64,000 bases of DNA from Dichotomocladium elegans (lineage: Eukaryota > Mucoromycota > Mucoromycetes > Mucorales > Lichtheimiaceae), in the NCBI GenBank assembly GCA_025716815.1, contig JAIXMN010000017.1, forward strand, positions 372,001 to 436,000, given 5' to 3'. A model generated the notes under the pieces. It did no database searches. It worked only from the letters and a program-made list of their open reading frames with translations, and was not told where the DNA came from. The position numbers and the translations under genes were made by a program. The first letter of the stretch is position 1; each line of letters opens with the position of its first letter. Below are positions 34,760 through 47,716 of this stretch, piece by piece.

Positions 34760-37133
34760 GCGAAGTTCCTCTCCATTCTCTTCCTTGCACTCACTTCGTT
34801 ATCTCTGTCTCAGCTCACACTCTCTCACTCACCCACGCATCTACGCACATACACTAAAAAGATCAAAAACCGGACTCAGAGCCTTGTTGGCGATGATGAA
34901 TTAGTACATATACTACGCTTGAATGTACGAGGTGCTATCAAATATGTGGAGGGGTTCTGTTATACCGTATGTATAGATGGGATAAAGCAACATGGACAAG
35001 GTGGCCATGGGATGAGTGAGAAACAGAACACGAATGGAGGAATGCGTATATTCGTGTTGATCCATCGGGAGCTGCTGGTGGTTTTTGGTTGCTTTCATGA
35101 TGACCTCAAAAAGAGATTGTGCTGTGTGGATGCTGATTGCCACAATACAGTGTCCGAATGACGCATCTATGCTTTTTCAGAGTATGTGTGCGTCCATCCG
35201 CAGAACACGTTGAGAAAATGAGAATATGAAAACTTCATCCTGATGCAACGGAGGACGTAGACACTCTTACCATCCAAGAGATGATAACTATGTTGTGCTC
35301 TCTTTTATTTAATCCACATACTGCTAAATGGTACTTTTGTTACATTGTCGGTATAGCTGGCCTTTGTCCTTAAGACCTATGGTCCGAAAGCAGACACAAG
35401 ACTTTTACGTGCTCGTTTGAAACCATGGCAAGCCGAGGGTATGTACTCATCTATCATATACCTTCCGACATCGTATACTTGGTGTGTACACGAAAACAAG
35501 GTCTCATCCCTCGCCTTCAAAGCTGGAGAGCACGTATTGCAAGCTCCGCGTTTTCATAGAACCAATAGAGGAACAGTATTTAACTCCAGATGGGGCCAGG
35601 AAAGTGTAACAAGTCCACTGTGCGATTTCTTGAATGCGCAACTGCTGCTGTTTGATGTGTCATTTCTCCCTAAGTAAGGTCAAGAAGATGAATAACTTGC
35701 TATGTACATATGACAGTTGATGTATCTCGTATCTGGTGACTGTGCGGAAAGATTTCCAGCATGTGCATTGTTCCTGCAACTGATATCTGTTGCATAAATT
35801 ACGTACGCTCATCGTTCGGTGCGATACGTACATGCAACGCAGACAATGAGACTGCCAGATGGATGGCGAACTCAAACCTCACCATCGCTGGTACAGCACG
35901 TAGGCCACGTACTGAAATGCGGGGAATTTCTGCTGCGATGACAACTTTGGTTGGCAAACACGTTTCGTTCATGCCTGGTGCAGAGCCTTGACTTGCAGAA
36001 ATCCCAAAAATCTTGGAGCTTTCTGGAGTTCAGCATGTATGTCATTATGCAACTTTGTACGATAGCTTTCAGAATTTTTTCTCTGACATCGCTATCTTCT
36101 TCTACGTCATTCCCTGCTTGGCAAGCTATACGTCTTAGATATCGGTATTCCAGTGTTGAAGGAAAAAAGCTGTTGACTAACAGGAAATATAACCCGGCCC
36201 CTGCACTCGATCCGGCTGGTATGGCGCTTCCTCTTTGGCATCCCACGGTACGTGTGCTAAGGGTGATGGTGTCAATCGTCGCGCACCGTAGTACCCATAG
36301 GCATCTTTGGAACAGAATAAGCACTACTGTTCCTTCATGCTTCGTGGCTTATCATTCTTTGTTTAGGATGGCTATTGTTCAGCTGCTTCGGACACCTACC
36401 CGAAAACACACAACCCAGTTTCAGCGAACTACACTGATTTCATATACTCTCCTACAGCCAATTTCCATAGCAGATCGGACGATGAGCCCCATGGTTCGTT
36501 GGAAAATAGAAATGATGCCAAGCAAGCCCGAATGCATGGTCCATCGAGGCCATTGTAACCCCATGCAAGCATTCCACTGCTCTCTCCTGTCGGCTGGGAA
36601 TGAGAAAAAAAAAGTCCTAGTTCAATGTAGTACAGTACCTGGTTGATCAGTAAGAGGATCAAATTTTAAGTTGATTACGGCATAGCACAAGACATACGAG
36701 CATACTCACACACACCTTCATCACCCCTCTTTCTCTATCTTGCACTCTTTTCATGTCAGGTAAGCGCGCGCCTAAGTTGTGCACAAAACAAAGTCACTGG
36801 AATCGGAAAGATGATGTTGGTCAAGTATAAAACACATCGGCCTTACTATTAAACCGTTACCGGCCCTTTATAGAAAAAGGGTTGATGGGACTCATAAGAC
36901 TATGAGTTTACCAGTCCGAGCTGGCGAAGGAGAAAAAAAAAGGCGACCGTTCATTGGAAAACTGAGCTGGTTGTACAAGACCCAAAAAAAAATTGTGCCT
37001 CGTTTCCGCCCATTAAAGGATGATTCCAAACGCTTCCCTTTTCTTTTTCTCTTCCTCTCTTTGTACTATTTTTTTTTTGTAGTTGTTTGTTATTGTTTCA
37101 TTGATATTGGCTTACACTCCCCCCCTTTCGGCC
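34760..37133. other. Gene-free 2.4-kb stretch
   Basis: No gene with a recognisable domain. The longest open frames overlap on opposite strands at 35.9-36.6 kb (231 codons +, 150 codons -); neither starts in good context or shows a domain, and at most one could be real. A poly(T)/pyrimidine tract near 37036-37080 precedes the AIG1-like start. A short CA run lies at about 36707-36715. Confidence 0.45.
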
Positions 37134-38366
37134 ATGATACAATACAAGGATCAAAAAGTTCCAGAGTCTCGGTTCGGCATCATCCGTTGGTTTGGCTTTG
37201 ACCAGTTCGTGCCTGAGTTAGCGGTGACATCCTTCTGGGTGTCCCCAAAGACCCTGTTATTCTTGCGATTCTTCGTCACCCTATATTCGGCCGTTGTCAT
37301 TTGGGCAGATATCGGTAGAACGGCTCAATACCACGGTTTCAACACCTTCTTCGGCTATTTTACCAATCTGACTTTTATCGGTTTGCATGCATATCTTGTG
37401 GTGCGTGCAATCCCATCTCGAGAGTGAGAGTGAGAGTGAGAGAGTGAAGCGTTGTATGTGTGGGAGGAGAATGGGGTAAAAAGAAAAGAAGCTAATTGGG
37501 GGGATGATTGACTGTCCAACCTATGTAGACTGCATTTTACCACAATGTCCGTTATGTGATGGTCAAGCCTCAGCATAATCCAAGCTCGTTCTTCGACCAG
37601 CCATCATTCCTAAATTATGCCTATGTGTACCTGTACCATACAATTGTTGTTTTCAAGTAATGTCCATAGAACCGTCCAGAGAGACTTGCGGAAGGACGAG
37701 AGAAGAAGGAAAATCAACCGATAGCTCACGCCATGCCATCGCCATAACCTCTTCTTCATGTAGTATCGTTACGCCGGTCGTCTATTGGGCATTGCTGAAC
37801 AGCGGTAAGGTTATGGGACAGGACTTTGACCAGAGTGGTTTCCATTAAGCGCCTGAAATTTCAAAAGGAGGTCCATCGAGTCCGTTTTCCACATGGATCA
37901 ACGTGTCCGTGCACGGCGTCTCCTTTTTCCTTATGATGTTTGAAGTGATCTTTTCCCGAATGCAGATGATGACTCGCATGGTCCTCCTCGTCTTTATTCA
38001 AGTCGTTGTGTACATGTTTCTGAGCTTTGTTGTTTATGCAGCGTAAGGCAGCTATTTTTTTTTTTGCTTTGATTGCATGGAGGATGAAGGATCCAGGTTC
38101 GAGGTCAATGTATGCATATTCACCCGGATTTTGGGTATAGAACCGGCATCTGGGTCTATTCCTTCTTGGATTGGTCCAAAGGCCCCATTGATGCAGCGTA
38201 CTATATCGGCGTTGGCGCAGCATTTGTCGTTGTTTTCTTCTTGCAGATGGGCTTCCACTGGATAAGAGATGCCGTTGCCCGTCTCTCGGGTCGTGCTCCC
38301 CCGCATGCTCCGAAGAAGATTCCTGCGGTGATGGATAGTGCGATGCCAGAGAAGGAAGAGGTCTAG
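37134..38366 (+). CDS. AIG1/FAR-17a-like multi-pass membrane protein
   Basis: Exons 37134-37400, 37529-37656, 37764-37804, 37868-38042 and 38141-38366 sum to 837 nt (278 residues). About six hydrophobic helices alternate with short loops, as in the AIG1/FAR-17a/ADTRP family: LLFLRFFVTLYSAVVIWADI, TFFGYFTNLTFIGLHAYLVV, YVYLYHTIVVFN, IVTPVVYWALLNSG, WINVSVHGVSFFLMMFEVIF, LVFIQVVVYMFLSFVVYAA, then GIWVYSFLDWSKG and AAYYIGVGAAFVVVFFLQMG. The paired Thr in the TNLT motif and the His in SVHG occupy the positions of the family catalytic Thr and His, which hydrolyse fatty-acid esters of hydroxy fatty acids in AIG1/ADTRP. Activity is inferred from family only. The C-terminus is a basic cytosolic tail. 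Confidence 0.8.
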
Positions 38367-38684
38367 CCATCTCTAAAACACCAAAGGCCAACTATTATTG
38401 TACTATTTTGCCCCTTATCCTCTAATACAATCCCTATTCTCTGTACGCATAAACAAGAAGCACGTGACAATGAGCGGGTTAGGTGACCCTTTGCCAGGCG
38501 GATGACAACCCATGGCCCTTCTGAAGCATAAGCTCATGCCCATCAAAAATTGACCGAAAAAGGAAAACCTCCCCCACCCACCCAAACGGCCCCCGGGAGG
38601 GGTCATGCGGCATATCGTTCGTAGCCTCAATGATCTCTTGTTAGATGGGAATTTGATAGAAGCCGAAGCGCTAAGAAGTTATTT

Positions 38685-41600
38685 TTAGCAGAGGCTGGAG
38701 TCCGTCAATGCAAATAACAATGACGCTCTGCGGTTCAGGAAATCCTGGGGTGTAACAAACTCGGCTACGCTGCCAGTGTCGTCCAGCACCAGTACTCTAA
38801 TAATAATCTATTCAGCCTCTTTTTCGATCATGCAATAGGAGGCACCTATTTACCTGTCTGATGCCATAACAGTCTCCATGCGATGGGCCGCTGTGATCAC
38901 AGTGCATCGACTCAATTCCTGGCGAACGGCCTGCTGTACTTCATCGTCGTTCTCGATATCCATCTTTTTTTTTTGGAGGGGGGGAAAGAATACATACAAT
39001 GGCAGACATACTCCCTTCAGTATTTACTCTCCCCACACACATCCCGCCCACCTTTCTTTTCTTTTTTTGAGATACGTACTAACGCAGTTTCTTCGATTAC
39101 CACTATACGAGAGCGTCGGACAAGGCCTCGTGCGACACAGAATAACTAACATAAACACACACGCGGGGTCAGAGTGAACTTGTTTGCAAGTGGCCGTTTG
39201 ACTTACTCGCCGCTGGCTGGGTGTAAACTGCTGGTCTTGAACGGACGCATCCAGTCCGCCCGAGATGGAAAGACGGACAAGCGAAAGAGCGTCCCACAAG
39301 GCGAGATCACTTCGACGGCCGAGTGGATCCTACAAACGACAACGCTCCATCAAAATGTGCGGCCATTTTCCCCCTTTTGATTTTTGTGTACTTGCCAGAT
39401 TCTCGCGAACAGTGCCGGTGAACAAGACGGTTTGCTCAGGCCCGATGAACGTCAGTTTCGATCGAAGATGGGCGACAGGTACGTCCATAATATTGACATG
39501 ATCAATCCAGATGGTTCCCTTGTGCGCCCTTTTACCTTCCAGGCAAAACAGTTGCATCGCAAACGCAAGCTTGTCTTTGCCAACAATGCTGATCTTCTCG
39601 CCAGGACGAATGGTCACCCCACCACCGTGGTGGAGCATAGCAGGCGATGCTTGTATATCAAAGTCAATTCGCCCAAACGCGGGCCACTGCGGTCCTTGCA
39701 CTTGAAGGCTCTTTGATATTCCGCCCTCGACATCTTCGTCTGGGAGATCGGTCCACTACATTTTGTTTTTTAGTTCCCAATCAGGAGATGTACTCTTCTT
39801 TCTAAAGTAAATACATGCATATACCTCTTGAATGAGCTCGATGGATTCGCCGTGACTCTATTATACATATATACATATGAGTATGTGCATCCATACAAAG
39901 TGCATGTGAGCGTGCTGTGCATAGACATCTATACACATATGTACACACACACACGCAAAGAGAAATCAAAGAACCTCTAACTCATTGCAAGCATGGAGGA
40001 ACCGAGTGAGAGACCCGGGGATCGGCAGTGCGCAAAGCAAGCTCAACCCAGCCCAAATAGGATCTGTGGACGGTGAGTACGCTATGCCAATGACTGCCAG
40101 GATGGCTGTTCCAAAAACAAACAGAGCTCCTGCAAACTCGGCACGCACAGCCATCCAGCAGTTGGCTTCAACCAACGCAAAGTACACGCGCTGGAGGTCG
40201 TCCATTTTGGCCCTGTGCTCTGCAATGAACATTTCTTGCTGATTGTACGCGCGAATGAATAACACTCCTGATGCTGTTTCCGAAACATGCGTATGCAAAT
40301 CCTTCTTTGAGCATGCCTCGAGGGTCTTGAGCTCTCGATATAATCGGGCGTAAAGGCGATGATAGTATGTAAGGAAGAGAGCTAATATTCAGTAATAGGT
40401 CAGCCAGGAATGCGCACATGGGGATCGTATACGTAGTTCCTTGTTTACCCAACGAGATCAGGATTAATCCAAAGAATCGGGTCGAATACGTAATGATGGC
40501 AACAGCAGCTATGATCTGAATTATGAGGCTGGCCATCGATTATCCTCTATAGCTTAGTCATGCGGTCCTCGGCCCACTTGGTGGAACATTCTGTAGAACA
40601 GAAGCCTTACCTCAAAGCAGTACAAAGCATTTTTGGCACTATTTGATCCACCGTGTCTTGATCTTTATTGAATCGGTACATGATGGACTCTCGTGTCGCA
40701 ATATGAAAGAACGATAATGGTGACCTTTGTTTGTGGTGATTCCAAGGCAAGATGGCTGGCTCAGTCTCTCTTTCTCTTCCCTGTATCAACCCTTCTCTTC
40801 ACCCCCCTCCCCCACTCCTCGCCAACTTTTTACTTTACCGAATGATCCCCTCCAACATTTGATGATGGAGCGTGTCGGCTGCACGAACAGCACACACAGC
40901 TCGGAAAAGAGCCGATCTTGTGAATTCCAAGACCATGGCAGTGCTGCCGATAGCTGCATAAACGCCTATTGCGCGAGTTGACGCTTCGACAGCAGATGTG
41001 CAGATCCAGATTTTGCTTCCGACCCAGCACGCCTGGGCGGCGACTTGAATTGCAAATACAGACAGAACGCCTGCAAAGGAGCACGAGGAAAAATACCTTC
41101 GCCAGCAAGCACCCTCCGCATTCCCTCGGTACTTTCTTTTGGAGGCATGATCGACGTATTGCTCTGCTTCTGCAACCGAGTCGCGGTTGCCATCCATCGC
41201 GTCCATTGTCTTTTGTTCTGCCGTGATCTGATGCAGCTTAGCGTGATGTTTACTCATGAGATCGCCAAAGCTGCCGTCCATAATGATATGGCCGGCCGAC
41301 ACCATGAGGATACGATCAAGCTGGTGAAGATAAGAAAAGGAGCATGTGACGAGGATTCGTGTCTTGTGCCGCAAAATGTGCATAAAAATGCGTTGGAATA
41401 GCTGGCGGTCGATCGTGTTGTGTGGTGGATCGTCAAGAAGATAAATGTCCGCACGACAATAGAGGGCCCTCGCAAGGGCCACCTTGCTCTTTTCGCAATC
41501 GGGATCGGCGTCGGGCGGCAGTTGGACCAAATCAAGGATGGTGCGATAGAACCCAGGCTCAAAGGGTTGATCTTGGCGACCAAACACGATATTCTCCATA

Positions 41601-44600
41601 AGCGACCGATTGCGCATGACCCACGGTCGCTGCAATGATACATACGCCACAGTTCCGCGAACCGTCAGGCAACCGCCTGCCACATCCCCCATGATGATAT
41701 CCGTAATCGCCGATGAGCCCACCACACCGACAAGTTCTCCTCTTCTCACTTGAAGATGGAGCGGGTGTCGAAACGCAGAATGGGTCACGCCGTTCATCTC
41801 CACGACCGTTGGCATTTCGGGTGTCGAGTTGTTACTGCGCCGGCGAAAATGAACTCCTGCGAGCGGCTGTTCCTCTCTTTGTTCGTTTCTGTGTAACGGA
41901 GCAGACGATTCATCATCGAGAAACTGCGCAATGCGTCGCAAGGATGAGGTCGCCTCCGCGAGCGCGCTCAGCACGCGGGGATAGGCCGCACAGGGATAGA
42001 ATAGCATTTCAATGAGCACCAGTGAGACAATGATGGTCTCCATCGTCAGTTGTCTGTGCATGAGGGTCGTATGGATACTATATGTAGCCAGAGAAACCAG
42101 AAACGGAATCGAACCGGAAACTGAACTTTCTGTTGCTGCAACCACACCTGCCTTTCTAAGCAAAGCCAATTCTAAACGGCTTCGCAGCAAAGATACCTGA
42201 TGATAAGCAGTCCGTTTAGATAGATGCAGACCACAGCTAAATGTAGTATAAAAGAGGAGAGATACCTTTTGCACAAATGAATTCTCCCAAGTGTAGAGCT
42301 TGATAGTCTGAATACCAGCGATAATCTCATTCTTTAAAGGAGAAAAAAAAAGTGCGAGCAGAGGGAAAAGTGAGTAAGAGATGAATGAAAAATTAAGTTA
42401 CTTGAGCATCAGTGTTGCAAGTCGCTTTGATAGGATACCAAAATTGCCAGCCTAGGCTTCTTGTTTGATCGCTTTTCGATTTGGATTCTACGCATCCAAG
42501 CACCGAGGTAGAGGTTGATTGAAACTGCTAGGAGAACAATACTCACGCCCGCCCAAACGCTTGGTCCAACAACGAAATGGAGGATCAAAAATGTAATAAC
42601 CACTTGGAGCGGTGTACACCAAGCTGATACAGAAGCGCGTGAGCAATAACGGCAATATCTCAACTAAGCTTTTTTACCAATGTGGATATAGCCACAGGCG
42701 GCTTTTACATGCTCCAAATCCGTCTTGAATAGGACTATAGCCTATATATACACTCATCGAATCAATCATCTGCTTCAACTCGAAAGAGTAAAGAAGAATT
42801 CATGATGCTTATTCAGTGTACCTCCACTGCGCTGGACTTGCAGTGCCGTGTCTTTAGCAATTTCTTGTAAATTTCTGTCCCAAGTGTTCCATAGACACGC
42901 ATACTAATCGTTGAGCAGAAATGAGAATATTGTTGGAGCGCCACTGATCGAAGGACCGATGTGACAAAGAGTCCTCCTAAGGTTTCCGGAATTACATCAT
43001 TGCCAGACCTGCCAAATGACAAAAGGGGAGGCGGGCGGGTGATGGAGTTATGCACCTACCAGCAATGAAAGCGCCGGTTTGAATCGGTGTTGATGACGCA
43101 GGAAATTGTTCTTGCTGTTGCTGCAACATGACCGATGTGTAGTTGGTCATCCATCCAAGCAATCGCCAGAGAAGCACTGGAAGTATAAATTGTAACAAGC
43201 CATGGACCATTTGGATCAACTAAAATACAGACTTTTTTAGGGCAAAGGAATAAACGCGCATGCATGGATATTTACCCCAGACAGGGCGAACGGACCAGCT
43301 GCAATCGATATCAGTGCACGACAAAGACAACGCATGCTCCCACTGTGCTTGTCAGTGTGCCTGTTGTGTCTATGTTTACTTGTTCGTTGCCGATTTTTCT
43401 CATGGCGTTGGACTAGGTGACACGAACCTTTTCAGATTGTTTTGAAACCGTGTGTGGATGTCGTCCGATGAAACAAGGACTGGCCTTTTGGAAGTATCTC
43501 ATGTTACTGCTGGCGTGCCTTTACACCATCATCACCCGCCTTCGAGCACATTACCACACATCGTCAAGTACCACCTGTTGCAAATTCATCAGCGACGCTA
43601 TCCAACTGAACATGAGCCGTCCAAAAATATTTGCTGTTTCAGCAGGATGTTGAAGCTAATTGGCACCGTCAGCTTTATTTTTTTTTTCCCTTCGTTTTAT
43701 TTGATTCTGCGATTCAAATGCGCTTACATGTTGGTCACTAAGAACGATCATTTTACGATAATTAACGATTTCCAAGATGAATATCACGAAAGCCAAGAAC
43801 CATGTCGTCTGAAAAAGATAGTCGTTCCTCGCGGATCCTATGGGCGTTGGCTCTGTTGCTGCTGCGGTTATCCACCACTGAAAGGCATCCACCGAGATAA
43901 CGGATATCCAATAAAAGAGAAGAACGCCAGACCCGACGAGGTTATAAGTATATTCAACGTGGTGCAAGATGATAGCAAGAACCTTTAAGAAAAAGAGTAA
44001 GCATCTATAGTTTCAGCATAGGAGAGCCTTTTTCTCCAGGACTCGACACGTGAATGTATATATAGATAGTTCTTCTACCAAGGCGAGTATATCTGAAACA
44101 GCCAATACAAAGAGATCAGTCGGCTGTTGTGTAGTGACTAGAAGTGTAAGGACGCATTGGGTAATGGTGGTGAATAACAATAGGATCAGCGTTGTCTAAG
44201 CACCAAAGTGGTTTGTGCAACAGCAAAAGAAAACACGCAGTTAGGCTGGGTTCAAGATCTCCCCTCAAATGTCATAGCAACACTTGCCATTTTGACAAAA
44301 TAGAACCAGTCATCCCCACCAGAGAATGAGACGAGGGGTTCTCTTTTTCGTAACAGAACCCATAATCTGATGGGCCCAAACAATAAGAGAAATATCGGCG
44401 GGCTCATGAAGATCATGCTAATATAATTGTCCGGAGGTGAGCCATCGATATAAATATATATGTATATATATATATGTATATATGAAGTCGCCATGCAGAA
44501 AGCGAGAGTATTACATAAAAGCCAAATAAGGTCCCTAATAAGTAGAGATGAGGGGATGCGAAATACAGAAAACGACAGCATGCTAAGTGTTTTTCCCGCA

Positions 44601-44687
44601 TCCTTCTTTGTGTGATGGATCGTTTACCCTGTCGATATTAGTGCAGAAAGCCTGTTTGGACATCGACCAAGAAACGTAGTTAACCAT
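38685..44687 (-). CDS. ABCC (MRP-like) transporter with degenerate nucleotide-binding domains
   Basis: Full-length ABCC layout: TMD0 (44.45-43.66 kb; PPIFLLLFGPIRLWVLLRKR, LVGSGVLLFYWISVISVDAF), linker HPAETANIFGRLMFSWIASL, TMD1 (~43.3-42.0 kb), NBD1 (41.85-41.2 kb), TMD2 (~41.1-40.0 kb) and NBD2 (39.77-38.69 kb). Frames join across the splice sites I checked, to a normal C-terminus at 38685. NBD1 lacks Walker A (GELVGVVGSSAITDII), lacks an LSGGQ signature before VALARALYCRADIYLLDDP, and has Cys instead of His in the H-loop (RILVTCSFSYLHQLDRI). NBD2 lacks Walker A (KISIVGKDKLAFAMQLF), has a changed signature (FTPSQRRLF) and Glu for Asp in Walker B (IVVIEETA), but keeps the H-loop His (TVITAAHRMETV). 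Introns at 39395 and 44287 begin GCAAGT. The 5' exon (start MVNYVSWSMSKQAFCTNID at 44687) is tentative. ATP-driven transport looks unlikely. Confidence 0.8.
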
Positions 44688-46218
44688 GGAGCACACGAGG
44701 TGAATGTGGATGATGCTTGAAAAAAAAAAACAAAGGAGAAAAGGAGAGTAAGGAAAAAAGAGAGAGGGAAAAAATAAATAAAGCGATTTCGTTGTTTCGT
44801 CGTCGCCATCAACTGCTGCAGAGGGAAACGGCTTTTGTACACCGTCAAAAAAGTCGCGGCCTACCCAGACGCACGTGCAGTCCAAAGCACAAGACCCCCT
44901 TCTGAACTGTGCGTCCCCGCCCGCCTTCTTTCCCCAAACCTTACTATGCGTTTCATTCGTCTCATTTGTAGCATTACTTCTGTGAATTCCACTTTGGTCT
45001 TGTTGCCGTTCATTGCTCGCATTCAGCATATAGTTGTAAAATCTCTCCTTCTAACCTGCCATCGCTATTCTCTTCGATGCAGAATCGAAACAAGTCCGCT
45101 ACTGCAAACATTGAAGATTCGCAGAAAGTGGTCTTCACAGAACGATTTGCACTATAATTGAGTTTCACACTAGGAGTTGACACCAATCTCAGCAAGAATG
45201 GCAGAGTACCATACCAGGTACATCATGCTTACACGGCGAGCCACTTCTCTACTGATATGCACGTGTACTTACAGCAAGCATACAGTTATGTGCCATATGA
45301 CATTGTATATAGTATGTTATCATCAGTGAACGAAGCCACTTTGACATGATTACTCTCTTGCCTGATGATCTTTGATCCAGCCTCTTCTGCTATTTCACAT
45401 GGTTAATATATCTGAACCCCATCTTATTGTTATCAATCTATCGCTGAGGGCTGTTGCTCGCTGTATAACCTTTGTCTTATAGATTTATTTAGCTAATGCG
45501 GGGAAAGTTCGCCTGGATGTGCGAATAACTTTGCATCAGTCAGGGAGCATCGTTTCCCTGCACCAACACATTATCAAGATCCGTACATTTGAAAGATACA
45601 TTTTTGGCTCCATCATGACTCGCAGAATTATATTGTATGCTTTGTTGATAGTAACAAAATCCTTGTCAAAAATTATCGATCATTATTACACTGGAGGTGT
45701 GTACCCATGGGAATCTCTTCTACGAGGTAAACCGGCGTGTGGCAGGGTACTGGGTTGTTACGAGTTCTTAATCAGTCAGGCCAACGGTGCTCCCTTGCAA
45801 GTGATCTTGCATCTCGTAACGAGCATCTACAAATAGCAGTTGCTTCTACCCCATGCACGCATGTACTGTGCATGGAGTCGTAAGATGGGGAATTCGCCGT
45901 CACCATTCAACAACTATGGTGATCCCGTGGAAGTTGTCAGATAAGATTTATTGGGGATTGAAGACATGTATAGCGTTATCACAAATTGTCGCTTGGACAT
46001 CAACGCAATAAAAACATATCTTGCAGCCATGGGTGCCGCCCTCCCCCCCCCAGTCGAAGGCTCTCATCTGGTGATGCTGGCGCTAGTTTACACTGGTAGA
46101 AAACAGGATCATGTCGTATTTGCCGACCTCTAGGACTTTGTTCAAGACGTTTTTATCCATTCGCGACAGACTTCATTTTTAAAAATAGTATCCATGGCGC
46201 ATGGATAAGGCCCATAAA
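44688..46218. other. Gene-free stretch upstream of the ABCC gene
   Basis: A GA-rich tract (44716-44785) precedes the ABCC start. ORFs up to 148 codons here are low-complexity or lack domains. The remainder to 46.2 kb is AT-rich with no gene-like frame and borders the transposon fragment. Confidence 0.45.
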
Positions 46219-46905
46219 TCGATGGTGCGTCGTTCTAGATAACTTTGAGACCCTCAAGTCTATGAAGCAGCTGCTCTAGGATAATGGATGGATTCTCATC
46301 AACGCATTCTAAAATAACGCTCTTATGCTCTTCATTCAAAATTACCGCAACCGCCCCTCGCGTTAGGTCTCCTAAGATGCTGGCAGGGCCTTTCTCGTAC
46401 TGCAATGCCCACCGCTGGGCTGAACAAACATGGATTCCTAGAAGCTGATGCACTCAAGGTCTTTTCAAACATCCGCATGAAAAAAAAAAATATCTGACCT
46501 TGTCTTGGTCAATGTACGCTGGGTAACTGCGCTTGATCCGCGCTTCTTCCATCCGAATGTCTGTATCCTTTTGCTGGGGAGTATGTGTGCTAGTAAGATC
46601 AGAGTTATCTTTGCAAGATATGCTATGCAGATATTCTGTATGAGAACAAATGGATTGCAGAGAGCGTACATTTCCTCATCAATGACATAGTCCATAGGTT
46701 CAGGACAGCCAAGCTCATCAACGACGTGGCCTTGGCCATCTTTGTAAAAAATGGATTGCTCATTTCAGAATGTAAAAGTGTATTTTTTTTTGTGCGACGT
46801 CTTTCCGTGTATGCGTAAAGATTTCTGAGCGAAATGCGATCTTATTTTTATGATCCTGCGACTTCAGAACTGGCAGGGTACGACTTTGATTTTGGATATA
46901 AAAGA
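46219..46905 (-). mobile_element. Tc1/IS630-like transposon, copy 2, 3'-truncated
   Basis: Same family as copies 1 and 3. Only the transposase N-terminal part remains (HVCSAQRWALQYEKGPASIL, then LNEEHKSVILECVDENPSII, LEQLLHRLEGLKVI at 46453-46235). The catalytic half is missing: similarity to copy 3 stops at the shared sequence CATAAATCGATGG around 46214-46226. The divergent ORF of the family follows on the + strand. Confidence 0.75.
46605..46905 (+). pseudogene. Divergent ORF of the transposon, copy 2
   Basis: One + frame reads LCKICYADILYENKWIAESV, then HFLINDIVHRFRTAKLINDV and ALAIFVKNGLLISECKSV without a stop. After a T-homopolymer shift it continues as CDVFPCMRKDF, a stop, CDLIFMILRLQNWQG and TLILD. 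This is the best preserved first half of the unknown protein shared by the three copies. Homopolymer length changes and one stop break it. Confidence 0.6.
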
Positions 46906-47716
46906 GGCGTTTCTGTGCGATATCTTTCTCCGTGCATGCTTTGGGTATATGATCACGTATTGGAGATGGTGACACAAGACAATGGGAGCGACAATAATAC
47001 ACACTAGCATACGTAGTTGGGGCTACTATCCGCTGCGAGGGTGCTATGTAAAAGAAGCGATTTTATTGGTTTTGCAAGGCTATGCGCAGCAACTATGCGC
47101 AAAGAAAAGGCGCGCGCTGGGGGGGGGAGGTTGGGAGAGGGAGCGGATCAGTGTTCATTGAACGGAGAACGCTGTACGCCAAGTCTGTGGTGAGCGAACT
47201 CTGCCGCACGCGTGAAACCCCTCTAATAACAATAGCATAGTTGAATAGATGCTCAAGAGATGGTGTTTATCATTCTTTCTTATCTCTTCTAATAGAGGAT
47301 TGGTGAGATAAACAAGAAATGTAGAGAGCCATCACGCAATATATCGGGATAAAAAAAAAGAAATGGCATTGGGGATAACAGAGCGCGTTTGTCGTTCCAC
47401 GGCTTGAACGTGCGTCTGCTGCTGTAATTCCAGGCCCCATTTATGCATACATTTTCAGCCTGAAAACTCTAACCTTATCTTGACAAGCGGGGCGGATGCA
47501 TTCACGACTTTTACATGCAACACGACGTCCGTTCCTTTGGTGCGCGACATGGACCTTGTTGACAGAATGCGGTTCTATTCTACTTTTATCGTTCGCGTTG
47601 GTGGCGAGAGACATTAGACAGGAAATTCTGGGAATGATCATTAAGATAAAAATGTGTATGCTCCTAGTAATAATATCTATCTCACTCGCTGCGTCCCAAT
47701 CGTATAAATATCTGGC
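46906..47716. other. Gene-free stretch
   Basis: No gene-like frame. Contains a G-run near 47120-47128 and an AT-rich tract before the C-terminal exon of the glycosyltransferase gene. A partial echo of the transposon (TGTGCGATATCTTTCTCCGTG near 46915) suggests more element debris. Confidence 0.4.

Noticed and set aside
35951..36140. Possible short tandem structure or CRISPR-like repeats in the gene-poor regions
   Set aside because: No regular repeat-spacer pattern; the genome is fungal and the repeats seen are simple microsatellites.
35872..36646. Overlapping long ORFs on both strands (231 codons + and 150 codons -), the reverse one containing GSSAGAG that resembles a GxSxG nucleophile elbow
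   Set aside because: No other hydrolase motif, no good start or splice context, and each frame lies over the other; not enough to call a gene.
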